A DNA stretch of 64,000 nucleotides. It comes from Streptomyces aquilus. Its GTDB lineage: Bacteria > Actinomycetota > Actinomycetes > Streptomycetales > Streptomycetaceae. The notes below the pieces were generated by a model, which worked only from the letters and a program-made list of their open reading frames with translations, did no database searches and was not told the origin of the DNA. The position numbers and the translations under genes were made by a program. Numbering within the stretch: position 1 is the stretch's first letter; each line of letters starts with the position of its first letter. Location: the NCBI RefSeq assembly GCF_003955715.1, contig NZ_CP034463.1, positions 496,001-560,000 on the forward strand, written 5' to 3'. This document shows positions 54,448 to 61,858 of this stretch, one piece after another.

Positions 54448-55377
54448 AGACCTTCACCCTGCCCGGCACCGACATGGTGGTGCCGAACGTCGTCCTGGGA
54501 CTCATGCGGATCCAGGACAAGACCGACGACGAGGTGCGCACCCTTGTGAGCACCGCCCGCGACTGCGGCATCACGTTCCTCGATCACGCCGACGTATACG
54601 GGTCGAGCCTGCACGGCTGCGAGCGGCGTTTCGCCGAGGCGCTGAAGCTGACGTCGTCCGAGCGCGAGCAGTACGTCATCCAGTCGAAGGCGGGCATCGT
54701 CCCGGACGGGCCGTACTTCGACTTCTCGTACGAGCACATTGTCGAGTCGGTGAACGGCTCACTCGCGGCGCTGGGCACGGACTAACCTCGACATCCTTCT
54801 GCTGCACCGGCCCGATGCGCTCGTGGAACCGGAAGAAGTCGCCCGCGCCTTCGACGAGCTGTCGGCGGCCGGCAAGGTGCGCGCGTTCGGAGTGTCCAAC
54901 CAGACCCCGCGCCAACTCGATCTGCTCCGCAGGTACGTCACCCAGCCCATCGTCGCGAACCAGCTCCAGCTGTCGATCACACACGCACCGATGATCGCGC
55001 AGGGCATCGCGGCCAATATGCAGGGGCTGGACCAGTCGGTCGTGCGGGACGACGGGATCGTCGACTACTGCCGTCTGCACGACATCACCATCCAGGCCTG
55101 GTCGCCCTTCCAGGCCGGGTTCTTCGACGGTCCCTTCCTCGGCTCGGACCGCTATCCCGAGCTGAACGTCGTGGTCGATCGCCTGACGCACCAGTACGGC
55201 GTCCCGGCCGAAGCAATCGCCGTCGCCTGGATCACCCGCCATCCCGCGCGAATGCAAGTCGTGCTCGGCACGACCACCCCCGAGCGCGTGGCCGCCGCGG
55301 CACAGGGCTCGGATCTGCCGCTCACGCGCGCCGAGTGGTACGAACTCTTCCGCGCCGCCGGTTACACCGTGCCGTAG
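54444..55377 (+). pseudogene. Aldo/keto reductase (YdhF-like), split by one inserted base
   Basis: The first frame (54444-54785) reads PNVVLGLMRIQDKTDDEV, FLDHADVYGSS with catalytic Asp and Tyr, and YVIQSKAGIVPDG with the Lys. It stops after AALGTD. The second frame continues at once with LDILLLHRPDALVEPEEVARAF (catalytic His), VRAFGVSNQTPRQLDLL, TIQAWSPFQAGFF and IAVAWITRHPARMQVVLGTT. The expected join GAC TAC CTC reads GAC TAA CCTC, so a single extra A near 54784 causes the stop. Everything else is intact over about 310 codons, so the break is recent or a sequencing error. Confidence 0.85.
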
Positions 55378-55390
55378 GCCCCGCTCGGAC

Positions 55391-55465
55391 TCAGGCGTCC
55401 AGCACTCCGGCATCGAGCGCCCACCGCGCCGTGTACGCGCCACGCACCTGCGCTTTCGCCGGCCT
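55391..55465 (-). pseudogene. DHFR-like gene fragment
   Basis: The minus-strand frame reads AQVRGAYTARWALDAGVLDA and a stop, matching QVRGAYTAQRALEAGVLDE in the intact DHFR-like gene at 46805-47377; 26 bases (55426-55451) are identical to 46979-47004. The rest of the gene is missing. Confidence 0.6.
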
Positions 55466-55548
55466 GACGGCGGCCGCCCCAGAACCGCGACCGACAACAA
55501 CGGCTCCAGCGCAGCCCCCTGGTCGTCAGAAAGAGCCCCTCGCCCCAC
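55466..55548 (-). pseudogene. IS5-type transposase N-terminal fragment
   Basis: MGRGALSDDQGAALEPLLSV followed by AVLGRP matches the start of IS5-family transposases (MGRGDLTDEQWAVLEPLLP...GRP). It runs straight into the DHFR-like fragment, with the rest of the transposase lost. Confidence 0.55.
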
Positions 55549-55599
55549 ACAGAGATCATCGCCATGCAGGGTGCGGGATGGAGCTGACGCTCAAAACTC

Positions 55600-55860
55600 G
55601 TCCTAGGCGAGCCGGATCACGTTCCAGGACAGCGGTTCGAGGGCGGCGCTGCGGGTGCCGTGGCTCAGGGGGGTCCCGGAGACCTGGTGCGGCGTCACGC
55701 GTTGTGGACCGGTGAGGGTTGCGTGCCTCGGGGTCGGCGTCCGCGAGGACACTGTTCCACCCGCACGTCGAGGACCTGCCCGCGGCCGTAGCGCGAAGCC
55801 TGCGCGAAGAGGAAGAACGTCGTCTGCCGCCAGGCCGGGCCGCCCGGCTCGCCGATGGAG
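55600..55860 (-). pseudogene. GH51 alpha-L-arabinofuranosidase C-terminal fragment
   Basis: Minus-strand pieces in different frames read FAQASRYGRGQVLDVRVE, as in the blade after the GH51 catalytic domain (ASRYGRGxxLxxxVD), and, at the end, VTPHQVSGTPLSHGTRSAAL then EPLSWNVIRLA and a stop, a typical GH51 terminus. Frame changes separate them and the catalytic barrel is absent. Confidence 0.55.
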
Positions 55861-55906
55861 TCCGGAGCCCTCTCACGTTTTTTGACCTTTATTCCCGGAG
55901 TCGCTC

Positions 55907-56845
55907 TTACTGGTTCCCCTGGTGGGTTTGCCTAAAGGCACCAGGGGTTTCACCGACGTTCCGGGTGAAGAACTTGCCGAAGTTGGTGGGTTCGGGAAAG
56001 CCCAGGCGGCGGGCGATGGTCGACACCGGTTCGTCGGTGTGGGCGAGCAGGCGCTGCCCTTCCAGGGCGACGCGGCCGTCGATGACGTGTTTGACGGGCT
56101 GCCCGGTGGCGGCCGTGCAGGCGCGGGTGAGGGTCTTGACGGTGTAGCCGAGGCGGTGGGCGTAGTCGGCGGCGCGGCGCGTGGTGGCGTAGGAGCGTTC
56201 CAGGTCGGCGCGGAAGCGGGCGTACACCTCGCCGCCGGAACGCGGGTCTTCCCCGCCGTCGGAGTGGGGCAGGCGGTCGATCTGCAACAGCACGGTGGCC
56301 AGCAGGAGTTGGAGGATCTCCGCCGAGACGGTGGGTTCCGGGCGGTCGTACTCGGCCCGCAGCTGGCCCAGCAGGGTCGATAGCCCCGCGTACGCGGGGC
56401 TCGCGCCGAGCTGCCAACATGCTGACCCGTACCACTCGTTCACCAGCCGGTCGGCGCTGCTGGAGTGCGGGGGAAAGGCCGGCGTGAACAGCAGATGCGT
56501 GCCGTTCGCGGTGCCGGGCCGGACGAAGCGCTGGACCTGGCCCGGCCGGACCCACAAGAGTGTGCCGGGACGGACGGGGTAGGTCACGAAGTCGATCGCA
56601 TGCTCCCCGCTGCCCTCCGTGATCAGGGTGAGGGTGTGGAAGTCCACCCGGTGGACGAGGTCGGGCCGCCGACCCCGCCGCTTCCGTCGCTCGTGCAGGG
56701 TGGCGAGATCGATGATCTCGAAGCCCGGGACCCGTTCCTCGGGCGGGTTGAAGTCGAGGCGAAGGATGGCCCCGTCCGGAGCAGGGTCGGCGCCGACAGG
56801 ATCCCCGTAAAGCACCACGATCTCCAGATGTCCTCGATTTACCAT
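55907..56845 (-). CDS. AraC-family transcriptional regulator
   Basis: A 312-residue regulator from ATG 56845. The N-terminal cupin-like ligand domain includes FHTLTLITEGSGEHAIDFVT and VRPGTLLWVRPGQVQRFV; the C-terminal domain has two helix-turn-helix units, ATTRRAADYAHRLGYTVKTLTRACTAATG and EPVSTIARRLGFPEPTNFGKFFTRNVGETP. AraC regulators of this layout sense small aromatic or sugar-derived compounds. It is divergent from the MBL-fold gene, 97 bases apart, and probably controls the rightward cluster (MBL protein, beta-propellers, pump). Confidence 0.93.
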   Translation of the reverse strand: MVNRGHLEIVVLYGDPVGADPAPDGAILRLDFNPPEERVPGFEIIDLATLHERRKRRGRRPDLVHRVDFHTLTLITEGSGEHAIDFVTYPVRPGTLLWVRPGQVQRFVRPGTANGTHLLFTPAFPPHSSSADRLVNEWYGSACWQLGASPAYAGLSTLLGQLRAEYDRPEPTVSAEILQLLLATVLLQIDRLPHSDGGEDPRSGGEVYARFRADLERSYATTRRAADYAHRLGYTVKTLTRACTAATGQPVKHVIDGRVALEGQRLLAHTDEPVSTIARRLGFPEPTNFGKFFTRNVGETPGAFRQTHQGNQ

Positions 56846-56942
56846 GCCGCGTCTTCAGCGTATCTCGCCTGCCTGCGCTTTCGCGACGAAAGTGGAGGTC
56901 GTCAAGGCGGCGCAGGGCTGCCTCCACCTCCAGGAGACCCTC

Positions 56943-57722
56943 ATGAACGGCACGGTCACGGTCCTCGACAAGGGCGCGGTGCGCATCCACAGCTACATGT
57001 CCCCGGCGGACACCTTCCACACCACCACCCAGCTGGTCGAGACCCCGGCCCGCGTCATCGCGATCGACGCCCAGCTGCTGCCCGCCTACGCCGACGAGGC
57101 CATCGCCTACGCCAAGGGGCTCGGCAAGCCGATCGACCGCCTCATCGTCACCCACGCCCATCCGGACCACTACAACGGTGCCGCCCGCTTCGGTGTCCCC
57201 GTCCACGCACTGGCCCAGGTGCGCGAGCAGATCATCGCCCGCGGCGACAGCCACCTGCCCACCGGACAGGTCATCCCCCTCAGCGAGTTCACCCCGTCCG
57301 TGGCCGTTATCCCGGGCACCGAGGTCATCGACGGCGTCACCTTCGTCTTCGAGGCCGTCTCCGGTGGCGAGGCCGCCGACGAACTGCTCATCAAGCTGCC
57401 CGAGCAGGGCGTACTGATCGCCCAGGACCTCGTGTACAACGACGTCCACCTCTACCTGGGCAACGACGACATCACCGGTTGGCAGCGGGCCGTTGACGCC
57501 CTGGCCGCCGAGTCCGGCTACGACACGATCCTCGCCGGCCACGGCGCCCCCACCGGCCCGGAGGTCTACCAGGGCATCCGCCGCTACCTCGACGACGCCC
57601 GCGAGCTGCTCGGCGACGACGGCGACGCGTACAAGAAGGCGATCGTCGACAAGTACCCGGCCCACGTCGGCCCGTTCATCATCGACATCGCCAACCGGTC
57701 CCTCTTCCCGGCCGGCAACTGA
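56943..57722 (+). CDS. MBL-fold metallohydrolase
   Basis: A 259-residue protein starting at ATG 56943 after CCAGGAGA; the longer frame to 56844 overlaps the regulator spacer. The metal motif is complete: IVTHAHPDHYNG (HxHxDH), with a later metal Asp in LIAQDLVYNDVHLYL and His in LAGHGAPTGPEV. It lacks a signal peptide. Many such proteins are lactonases or thioester hydrolases. With two secreted SMP-30-like propellers downstream and an AraC regulator divergent, a role in breaking down a lactone-type compound is a fair inference. It ends in a hairpin terminator. Confidence 0.9.
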   Translation: MNGTVTVLDKGAVRIHSYMSPADTFHTTTQLVETPARVIAIDAQLLPAYADEAIAYAKGLGKPIDRLIVTHAHPDHYNGAARFGVPVHALAQVREQIIARGDSHLPTGQVIPLSEFTPSVAVIPGTEVIDGVTFVFEAVSGGEAADELLIKLPEQGVLIAQDLVYNDVHLYLGNDDITGWQRAVDALAAESGYDTILAGHGAPTGPEVYQGIRRYLDDARELLGDDGDAYKKAIVDKYPAHVGPFIIDIANRSLFPAGN

Positions 57723-57747
57723 GCGCCTCCGGCGTGTACCGCCCGCG

Positions 57748-57775
57748 CCGCGCGGATCCGGGGCGCTCCGCGCGG
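57748..57775 (+). terminator. Hairpin after the MBL-fold gene
   Basis: Inverted repeat CCGCGCGGA (57748-57756) and TCCGCGCGG (57767-57775), 10-base loop, 25 bases past the stop. Confidence 0.6.
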
Positions 57776-57855
57776 ACCGCGTCCTCTGCGCTCATGGCCC
57801 CACATTGTTGATCACCCCCTTGGTCTGCTCACTTACTCACGCCCGGAGCTCCGTC

Positions 57856-58863
57856 ATGTCCCACAACCGCCTCTTCCGTCCCGGCTCCGCCGCCGTAGCC
57901 GTGGCCGCCCTCCTCGTCCTGGGTGGCACCGCCCCGGCTCTGGCCGCCTCCGGCGGCGATGCGCCCCACGCCGCCGCCCGGCATCACCGGGAACCCCTGC
58001 CCGCCAGCTACTCCATCCCCGGCGCCAAGACCTACCCCGAGGGCATCGCACGCCAGCAGGGCACGCCCTACTTCTACGTCGGCAGCACCAGTGACGGCAC
58101 CATCTACCGCGGTGACGTCCACGAGAGCGCGACCAAGGTGTTCCTGCCGGGCGGAAAGGACGGACGGACCTCCGTCGCCGGCATGAAGACCGACCGCGCG
58201 GGACGGCTCATCGTCGCCGGCGGAGCCACCGGCAAGGTCTTCGTCTACGACACCCGCACCCGCGCCCTGCTGCACGTGTTCGACACCGGCCGTACCGACA
58301 CCTTCCTCAACGACGTGGCCCTCGCCCCCAACGGCGACGCCTACATCTCCGACTCCATCCACCCCGCGCTGTGGCACATCACCGCCGCCGAACTGAAGAG
58401 CAAGCAGGTCCAGCAACCACTGCACGTGGGCGTGGACCTCACCAACTCCCCGATGGTCTACGACGACGGTTTCAACGGCAACGGCCTCGTGGTCACCGGC
58501 GACGGCCGCTACGTCCTGCTCGCCGACTACAACGACTACGCCTTCTACCGCGTCGACGTGCGCACCCACCAGGTCGTCCCGATCGACCTCGGCGGCGCCA
58601 AGGGCGTCTCCGGCGACGGTCTCCTGCTGAGGGGCAACAACCTGACCGCCGTCACCGAACTCGACCACCCCGAGGGCCAGATCAGCGTCCTGAAGCTGAG
58701 CCACGACTACACCAAGGCCACGGTCGTGCGCACGGTCCTCGGCCACGGCATGCACAGCCCCTCCACGGCCGCCGTCGACGGCCACGACCTGCTGATCGTC
58801 AACTTCCAGTTCCAGATCGCCGACCCCAAGCTCCCGTTCAACGTGGTGCGGGTCCACGTCTGA
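57856..58863 (+). CDS. Secreted SMP-30/gluconolactonase-like beta-propeller protein
   Basis: A 335-residue exported protein. The signal peptide is RLFRPGSAAVAVAALLVLGG with a cut near ALAAS. The mature part is a propeller of repeated blades: YFYVGSTSDGTIYRGDVHE, MKTDRAGRLIVAGGATGKVF, FLNDVALAPNGDAYISDSIH, GNGLVVTGDGRYVLLADYND and GVSGDGLLLRGNNLTAVTE. The NDVALAPNGDAYISDS blade carries the Asn and Asp typical of metal-binding SMP-30-like lactonases. Likely binds or hydrolyses a lactone outside the cell. A similar gene follows at 59388-60335; the two are paralogues. Confidence 0.88.
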   Translation: MSHNRLFRPGSAAVAVAALLVLGGTAPALAASGGDAPHAAARHHREPLPASYSIPGAKTYPEGIARQQGTPYFYVGSTSDGTIYRGDVHESATKVFLPGGKDGRTSVAGMKTDRAGRLIVAGGATGKVFVYDTRTRALLHVFDTGRTDTFLNDVALAPNGDAYISDSIHPALWHITAAELKSKQVQQPLHVGVDLTNSPMVYDDGFNGNGLVVTGDGRYVLLADYNDYAFYRVDVRTHQVVPIDLGGAKGVSGDGLLLRGNNLTAVTELDHPEGQISVLKLSHDYTKATVVRTVLGHGMHSPSTAAVDGHDLLIVNFQFQIADPKLPFNVVRVHV

Positions 58864-58927
58864 CAGCAACCAGGCACAGGACAGGACAGGGGCGCAGCGC
58901 AGTACAGGCGGAAGGACACCCCCTCTC

Positions 58928-59277
58928 ATGGAGATCACCATCGTCGGTGCCGGCAACACGGCCCGGGGTATCGCCACCCCGGCTCTGACGGGACGACACA
59001 CGGTCACCGTCACCGCCAAGGACCCCGGCAAGGCCGTACGGCTCGTCGACGAACCGCGCGGGCAGGCAACCGGCGAAGGCCGGATCGCCGAGGCCGTCGC
59101 ACCGGGCACCCGTGTCGTGAAGGCGTTCAACACCACGTTCGCCACGACCCTGATCGCCGGCGAGGTGAACGGCAATCCGCCCGCGAGCCGGAGGGCTTCC
59201 AGCCGGTGCACATGGCCCTGCAGATCCGCGAGGCGGGCTACGGCTGGGCCAGCACGATCAAGATCGTCGCCCCCTGA
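58928..59277 (+). pseudogene. NADPH-dependent F420-reductase-like gene with internal deletions
   Basis: It starts MEITIVGAGNTARGIATPAL, a Rossmann dinucleotide loop, and includes GTRVVKAFNTTFATTLIAGE, a hallmark of these reductases. The roughly 50 residues normally between are missing (RLVDEPRGQATGEGR joins directly), and after VNGNPP about 45 residues are lost; the terminal piece GFQPVHMALQIREAGYGWAS continues in another frame to IKIVAP and the stop at 59277. Two deletions and a frameshift leave no working enzyme, though the start and end are in place. Confidence 0.75.
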
Positions 59278-59316
59278 CCCGTAGCAGTACCCGTACCAGT
59301 AGCACCCCATCGAGCC

Positions 59317-59354
59317 CCACTGCCGGCCCACAATCCCCCACGGGCCGGCAGTGG
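59317..59354 (+). terminator. Strong hairpin terminator before the second propeller gene
   Basis: Perfect 13-base inverted repeat CCACTGCCGGCCC (59317-59329) and GGGCCGGCAGTGG (59342-59354), 12-base loop, after the F420-reductase remnant. It should insulate the next gene. Confidence 0.75.
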
Positions 59355-59387
59355 ACCGTCAGCAGGCTCCACCAGGAGAACCACCCC

Positions 59388-60335
59388 ATGCGCGTCCGTA
59401 CCTCCCTGACCACCCTCGCCGCGACCGCGGTCCTGCTGGCCTCCCCGGCCACCGCAACGGCGAGCGCAGCGGCCCAGCCCCTCTCCGCGCCGCACATCAC
59501 CAACCACTTCCAGCTGGCGGCCTCGCAGCAGCCCGAGAACATCACCGTCGATCGCACCGGGGCCGCGTACCTGACCTTCTCCTTCGCCCGGCAGATCGTC
59601 CGCGTCACTCCGGGCAGCCGGCCGCACGTCCTGGCCACCCTGCCCGCACCCGCCAAGGCGAACACCCCCAACCTGGGCAAGGCGTTCGTCGGGGGCATCG
59701 CCCGCGCCGACGACGGCACCCTGTACGTCACCTACGCCACCGGTACCGCGGACCTCACCGGCGTCTGGGTCGTACGTCCCGGTGGCCGCCCGCACCGTAT
59801 CGCCGCCCTGCCCGCCGACGGGTTGCCCAACGGCCTCGCCCTCGACCAGCGCACGGACAAGCTCTACGTCACGGACTCCGTGCACGGCGTCATCTACCGC
59901 CTCCCCGCGTGCGGCGGAGAGGCCACCGTCTGGGCCAAGGGCACGCAGCTGGAGCCCACCACGTTCGCCGGCGCCAACGGCCTGAAGCTGCACAACGGTT
60001 CCGTCTGGGCCACCAACCTCGACCGGGGCACCGTCCTGCGTATCCCGGTCACCGCCAAGGGGACCGCCGGAAAGATCCAGGTCCGGGCCACCGGCATGCC
60101 GTCCATCGACGACTTCGCCTTCACCGGCCACGGCGACACCCTGCTCGCCGCCCGCGACGACAACCAGGTCGACCTCGTCCGCCCCGACGGCACCCACGCC
60201 ACCGTCCTCACCCCGGCCGACGGTCTTCAGACCCCCACATCCATCGCGGTCCACGGCAGCAAGGTGTACGTCCCCAGCGCCGCCTACATGACCGGCAAGG
60301 ACCCCAACCTGCTCATCGCCCACCTCGGCCGCTGA
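59388..60335 (+). CDS. Secreted SMP-30-like beta-propeller protein, second copy
   Basis: A 315-residue exported protein with signal peptide RTSLTTLAATAVLLASPATA (cut near ASAAA). Blades include ENITVDRTGAAYLTFSFARQ, GGIARADDGTLYVTYATGTA, NGLALDQRTDKLYVTDSVHG, NGLKLHNGSVWATNLDRGTV, DDFAFTGHGDTLLAARDDNQ and TSIAVHGSKVYVPSAAYMTG. The LPNGLALDQ...VTDSVHG blade resembles the metal site of SMP-30 lactonases. It follows a strong terminator and ends in another, so it is its own transcript. The first propeller gene (57856-58863) is a diverged paralogue. Confidence 0.86.
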   Translation: MRVRTSLTTLAATAVLLASPATATASAAAQPLSAPHITNHFQLAASQQPENITVDRTGAAYLTFSFARQIVRVTPGSRPHVLATLPAPAKANTPNLGKAFVGGIARADDGTLYVTYATGTADLTGVWVVRPGGRPHRIAALPADGLPNGLALDQRTDKLYVTDSVHGVIYRLPACGGEATVWAKGTQLEPTTFAGANGLKLHNGSVWATNLDRGTVLRIPVTAKGTAGKIQVRATGMPSIDDFAFTGHGDTLLAARDDNQVDLVRPDGTHATVLTPADGLQTPTSIAVHGSKVYVPSAAYMTGKDPNLLIAHLGR

Positions 60336-60364
60336 CGCGGTCGGCAGGACGCATCCCACCGGCG

Positions 60365-60393
60365 CCGGTGCCGCGCCGACCGCGCGGCACCGG
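60365..60393 (+). terminator. Hairpin terminator after the second propeller gene
   Basis: Perfect 11-base stem CCGGTGCCGCG (60365-60375) and CGCGGCACCGG (60383-60393) with a 7-base loop, 30 bases past the stop. Confidence 0.75.
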
Positions 60394-60458
60394 CCCGTAC
60401 AGAACCGGCAGCACAGTGGTCCGCACGAACCGCTCCCCCCGACAGCCCTGGAACCGAC

Positions 60459-61733
60459 ATGTCCGACCCCATTCCGACCAGCAGCGCCGGGACAGCAGAC
60501 ACCCTCCACGCGCCGTCCCCGGACCGCCCTCCGCGCCGTCTGCCCCTCGTCCTGATCCTGGGCTCCCTGACCGCGCTCGGCCCGCTCTCCATCGACCTCT
60601 ACCTCCCCGCCCTCCCTCAGGTCAGCGGAGATCTCCACACCTCACAGGCCGTCACCCAGCTCACCCTCACCGCCTTCATGACCGGGATCGCCCTGGGCCA
60701 GCTGGTCATCGGGCCCCTCAGCGACACCCTCGGCAGGCGCCGCCCCCTCCTGACTGGCCTGACCGTGTACGTCGCGGCGAGCCTCCTGTGCGCCGTCGCC
60801 CCCGATCCCACGGTCCTCATCGGCATGCGCCTGATTCAAGGCCTGGCGGGCGCCGCCGGGATCGTCATCGCCCGGGCCGTCGTCCGTGACCTGTACGACG
60901 GACTCGGCGCCGCCCGCCTGCTGTCCTCGTTGATGCTCGTCTCCGGCACCGCGCCGATCCTCGCCCCCGTGCTCGGCGCCCAACTGCTGCGCCTGACCTC
61001 CTGGCGCGGCGTGTTCGTCACCCTCACCGTGCTGGGCCTGGTCATCCTCGCCGCCACCGCGGCCCTGCTGACCGAGACCCTGCCGACCCAGCAGCGCCGG
61101 CGCGGCGGGCTCCCCGACACCCTGCGCACTATGGGCGACCTCGTCAAAGACGGCCGTTTCTCGGGCTATCTGCTCACCGGAGGCCTCGGCTTCGCCGCCC
61201 TGTTCGCCTACATCGCCGGCTCCTCCTTCACCCTGCAAGAGGTCTACGGCGCCTCCTCGCAGACCTACAGCCTGCTCTTCGCCCTCAACTCGGTCGGCAT
61301 GGTCGCCACCGGGCAGCTCAACGGCAAACTGCTCCTGGGCCGTTTCCCCTCGCATCGCATCCTGGGGGCGGGCCTGGCCGTACTCGCCACCGCGGGCACC
61401 GCCCTGGTCGTCCTGGCCACCCTCACGCACGCGGGCCTGCCCTGGATCGCCACCGCGCTGTTCTTCACGGCCTGCCCGGTCGGCATGATCCTGCCCACCA
61501 CCACCGCCCTTTCCCTTCAGCGCGCCCCGCACGCGGCGGGCAGCGCCTCAGCACTCCTGGGCACCACACAGTTCCTCATGGGAGCCCTCGCGCCCGCCCT
61601 CGCCGGTCTCGGCGACCAGGGCACGGCCCTGCCCATGGCCCTGTCGGTGCTCGGCCTCGCGCTGGCCGCGACGGTCTGCTTCCTGGCCCTCTGCCGCCCA
61701 AGCCGTCCCACGCGGGACCCGCTGGCCCAGTAA
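60459..61733 (+). CDS. MFS transporter, Bcr/CflA type
   Basis: A 424-residue 12-helix transporter. Helix 1 shows LGSLTALGPLSIDLYLPALP, the Bcr/CflA signature; the helix 2-3 loop has GPLSDTLGRRRPLL (motif A), helix 4 GMRLIQGLAGAAGIVIARAVVRDL and helix 5 LVSGTAPILAPVLGAQLL (motif C). Family members export drugs such as bicyclomycin or amino acids using protons. It follows the propeller genes in the same direction but after a terminator, so it may be separate. The substrate is unknown. Confidence 0.94.
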   Translation: MSDPIPTSSAGTADTLHAPSPDRPPRRLPLVLILGSLTALGPLSIDLYLPALPQVSGDLHTSQAVTQLTLTAFMTGIALGQLVIGPLSDTLGRRRPLLTGLTVYVAASLLCAVAPDPTVLIGMRLIQGLAGAAGIVIARAVVRDLYDGLGAARLLSSLMLVSGTAPILAPVLGAQLLRLTSWRGVFVTLTVLGLVILAATAALLTETLPTQQRRRGGLPDTLRTMGDLVKDGRFSGYLLTGGLGFAALFAYIAGSSFTLQEVYGASSQTYSLLFALNSVGMVATGQLNGKLLLGRFPSHRILGAGLAVLATAGTALVVLATLTHAGLPWIATALFFTACPVGMILPTTTALSLQRAPHAAGSASALLGTTQFLMGALAPALAGLGDQGTALPMALSVLGLALAATVCFLALCRPSRPTRDPLAQ

Positions 61734-61858
61734 GCCCGCGAACCAGGCCGATGCCGTCGCACTCTGTCGCGCATACGGACGCCTACGCGACAGGTCACCA
61801 TCCGGGCTCTACCAATCCTGGAACCCGACCGCGTTCGCCTGCGGCACCACCAAGCGCA

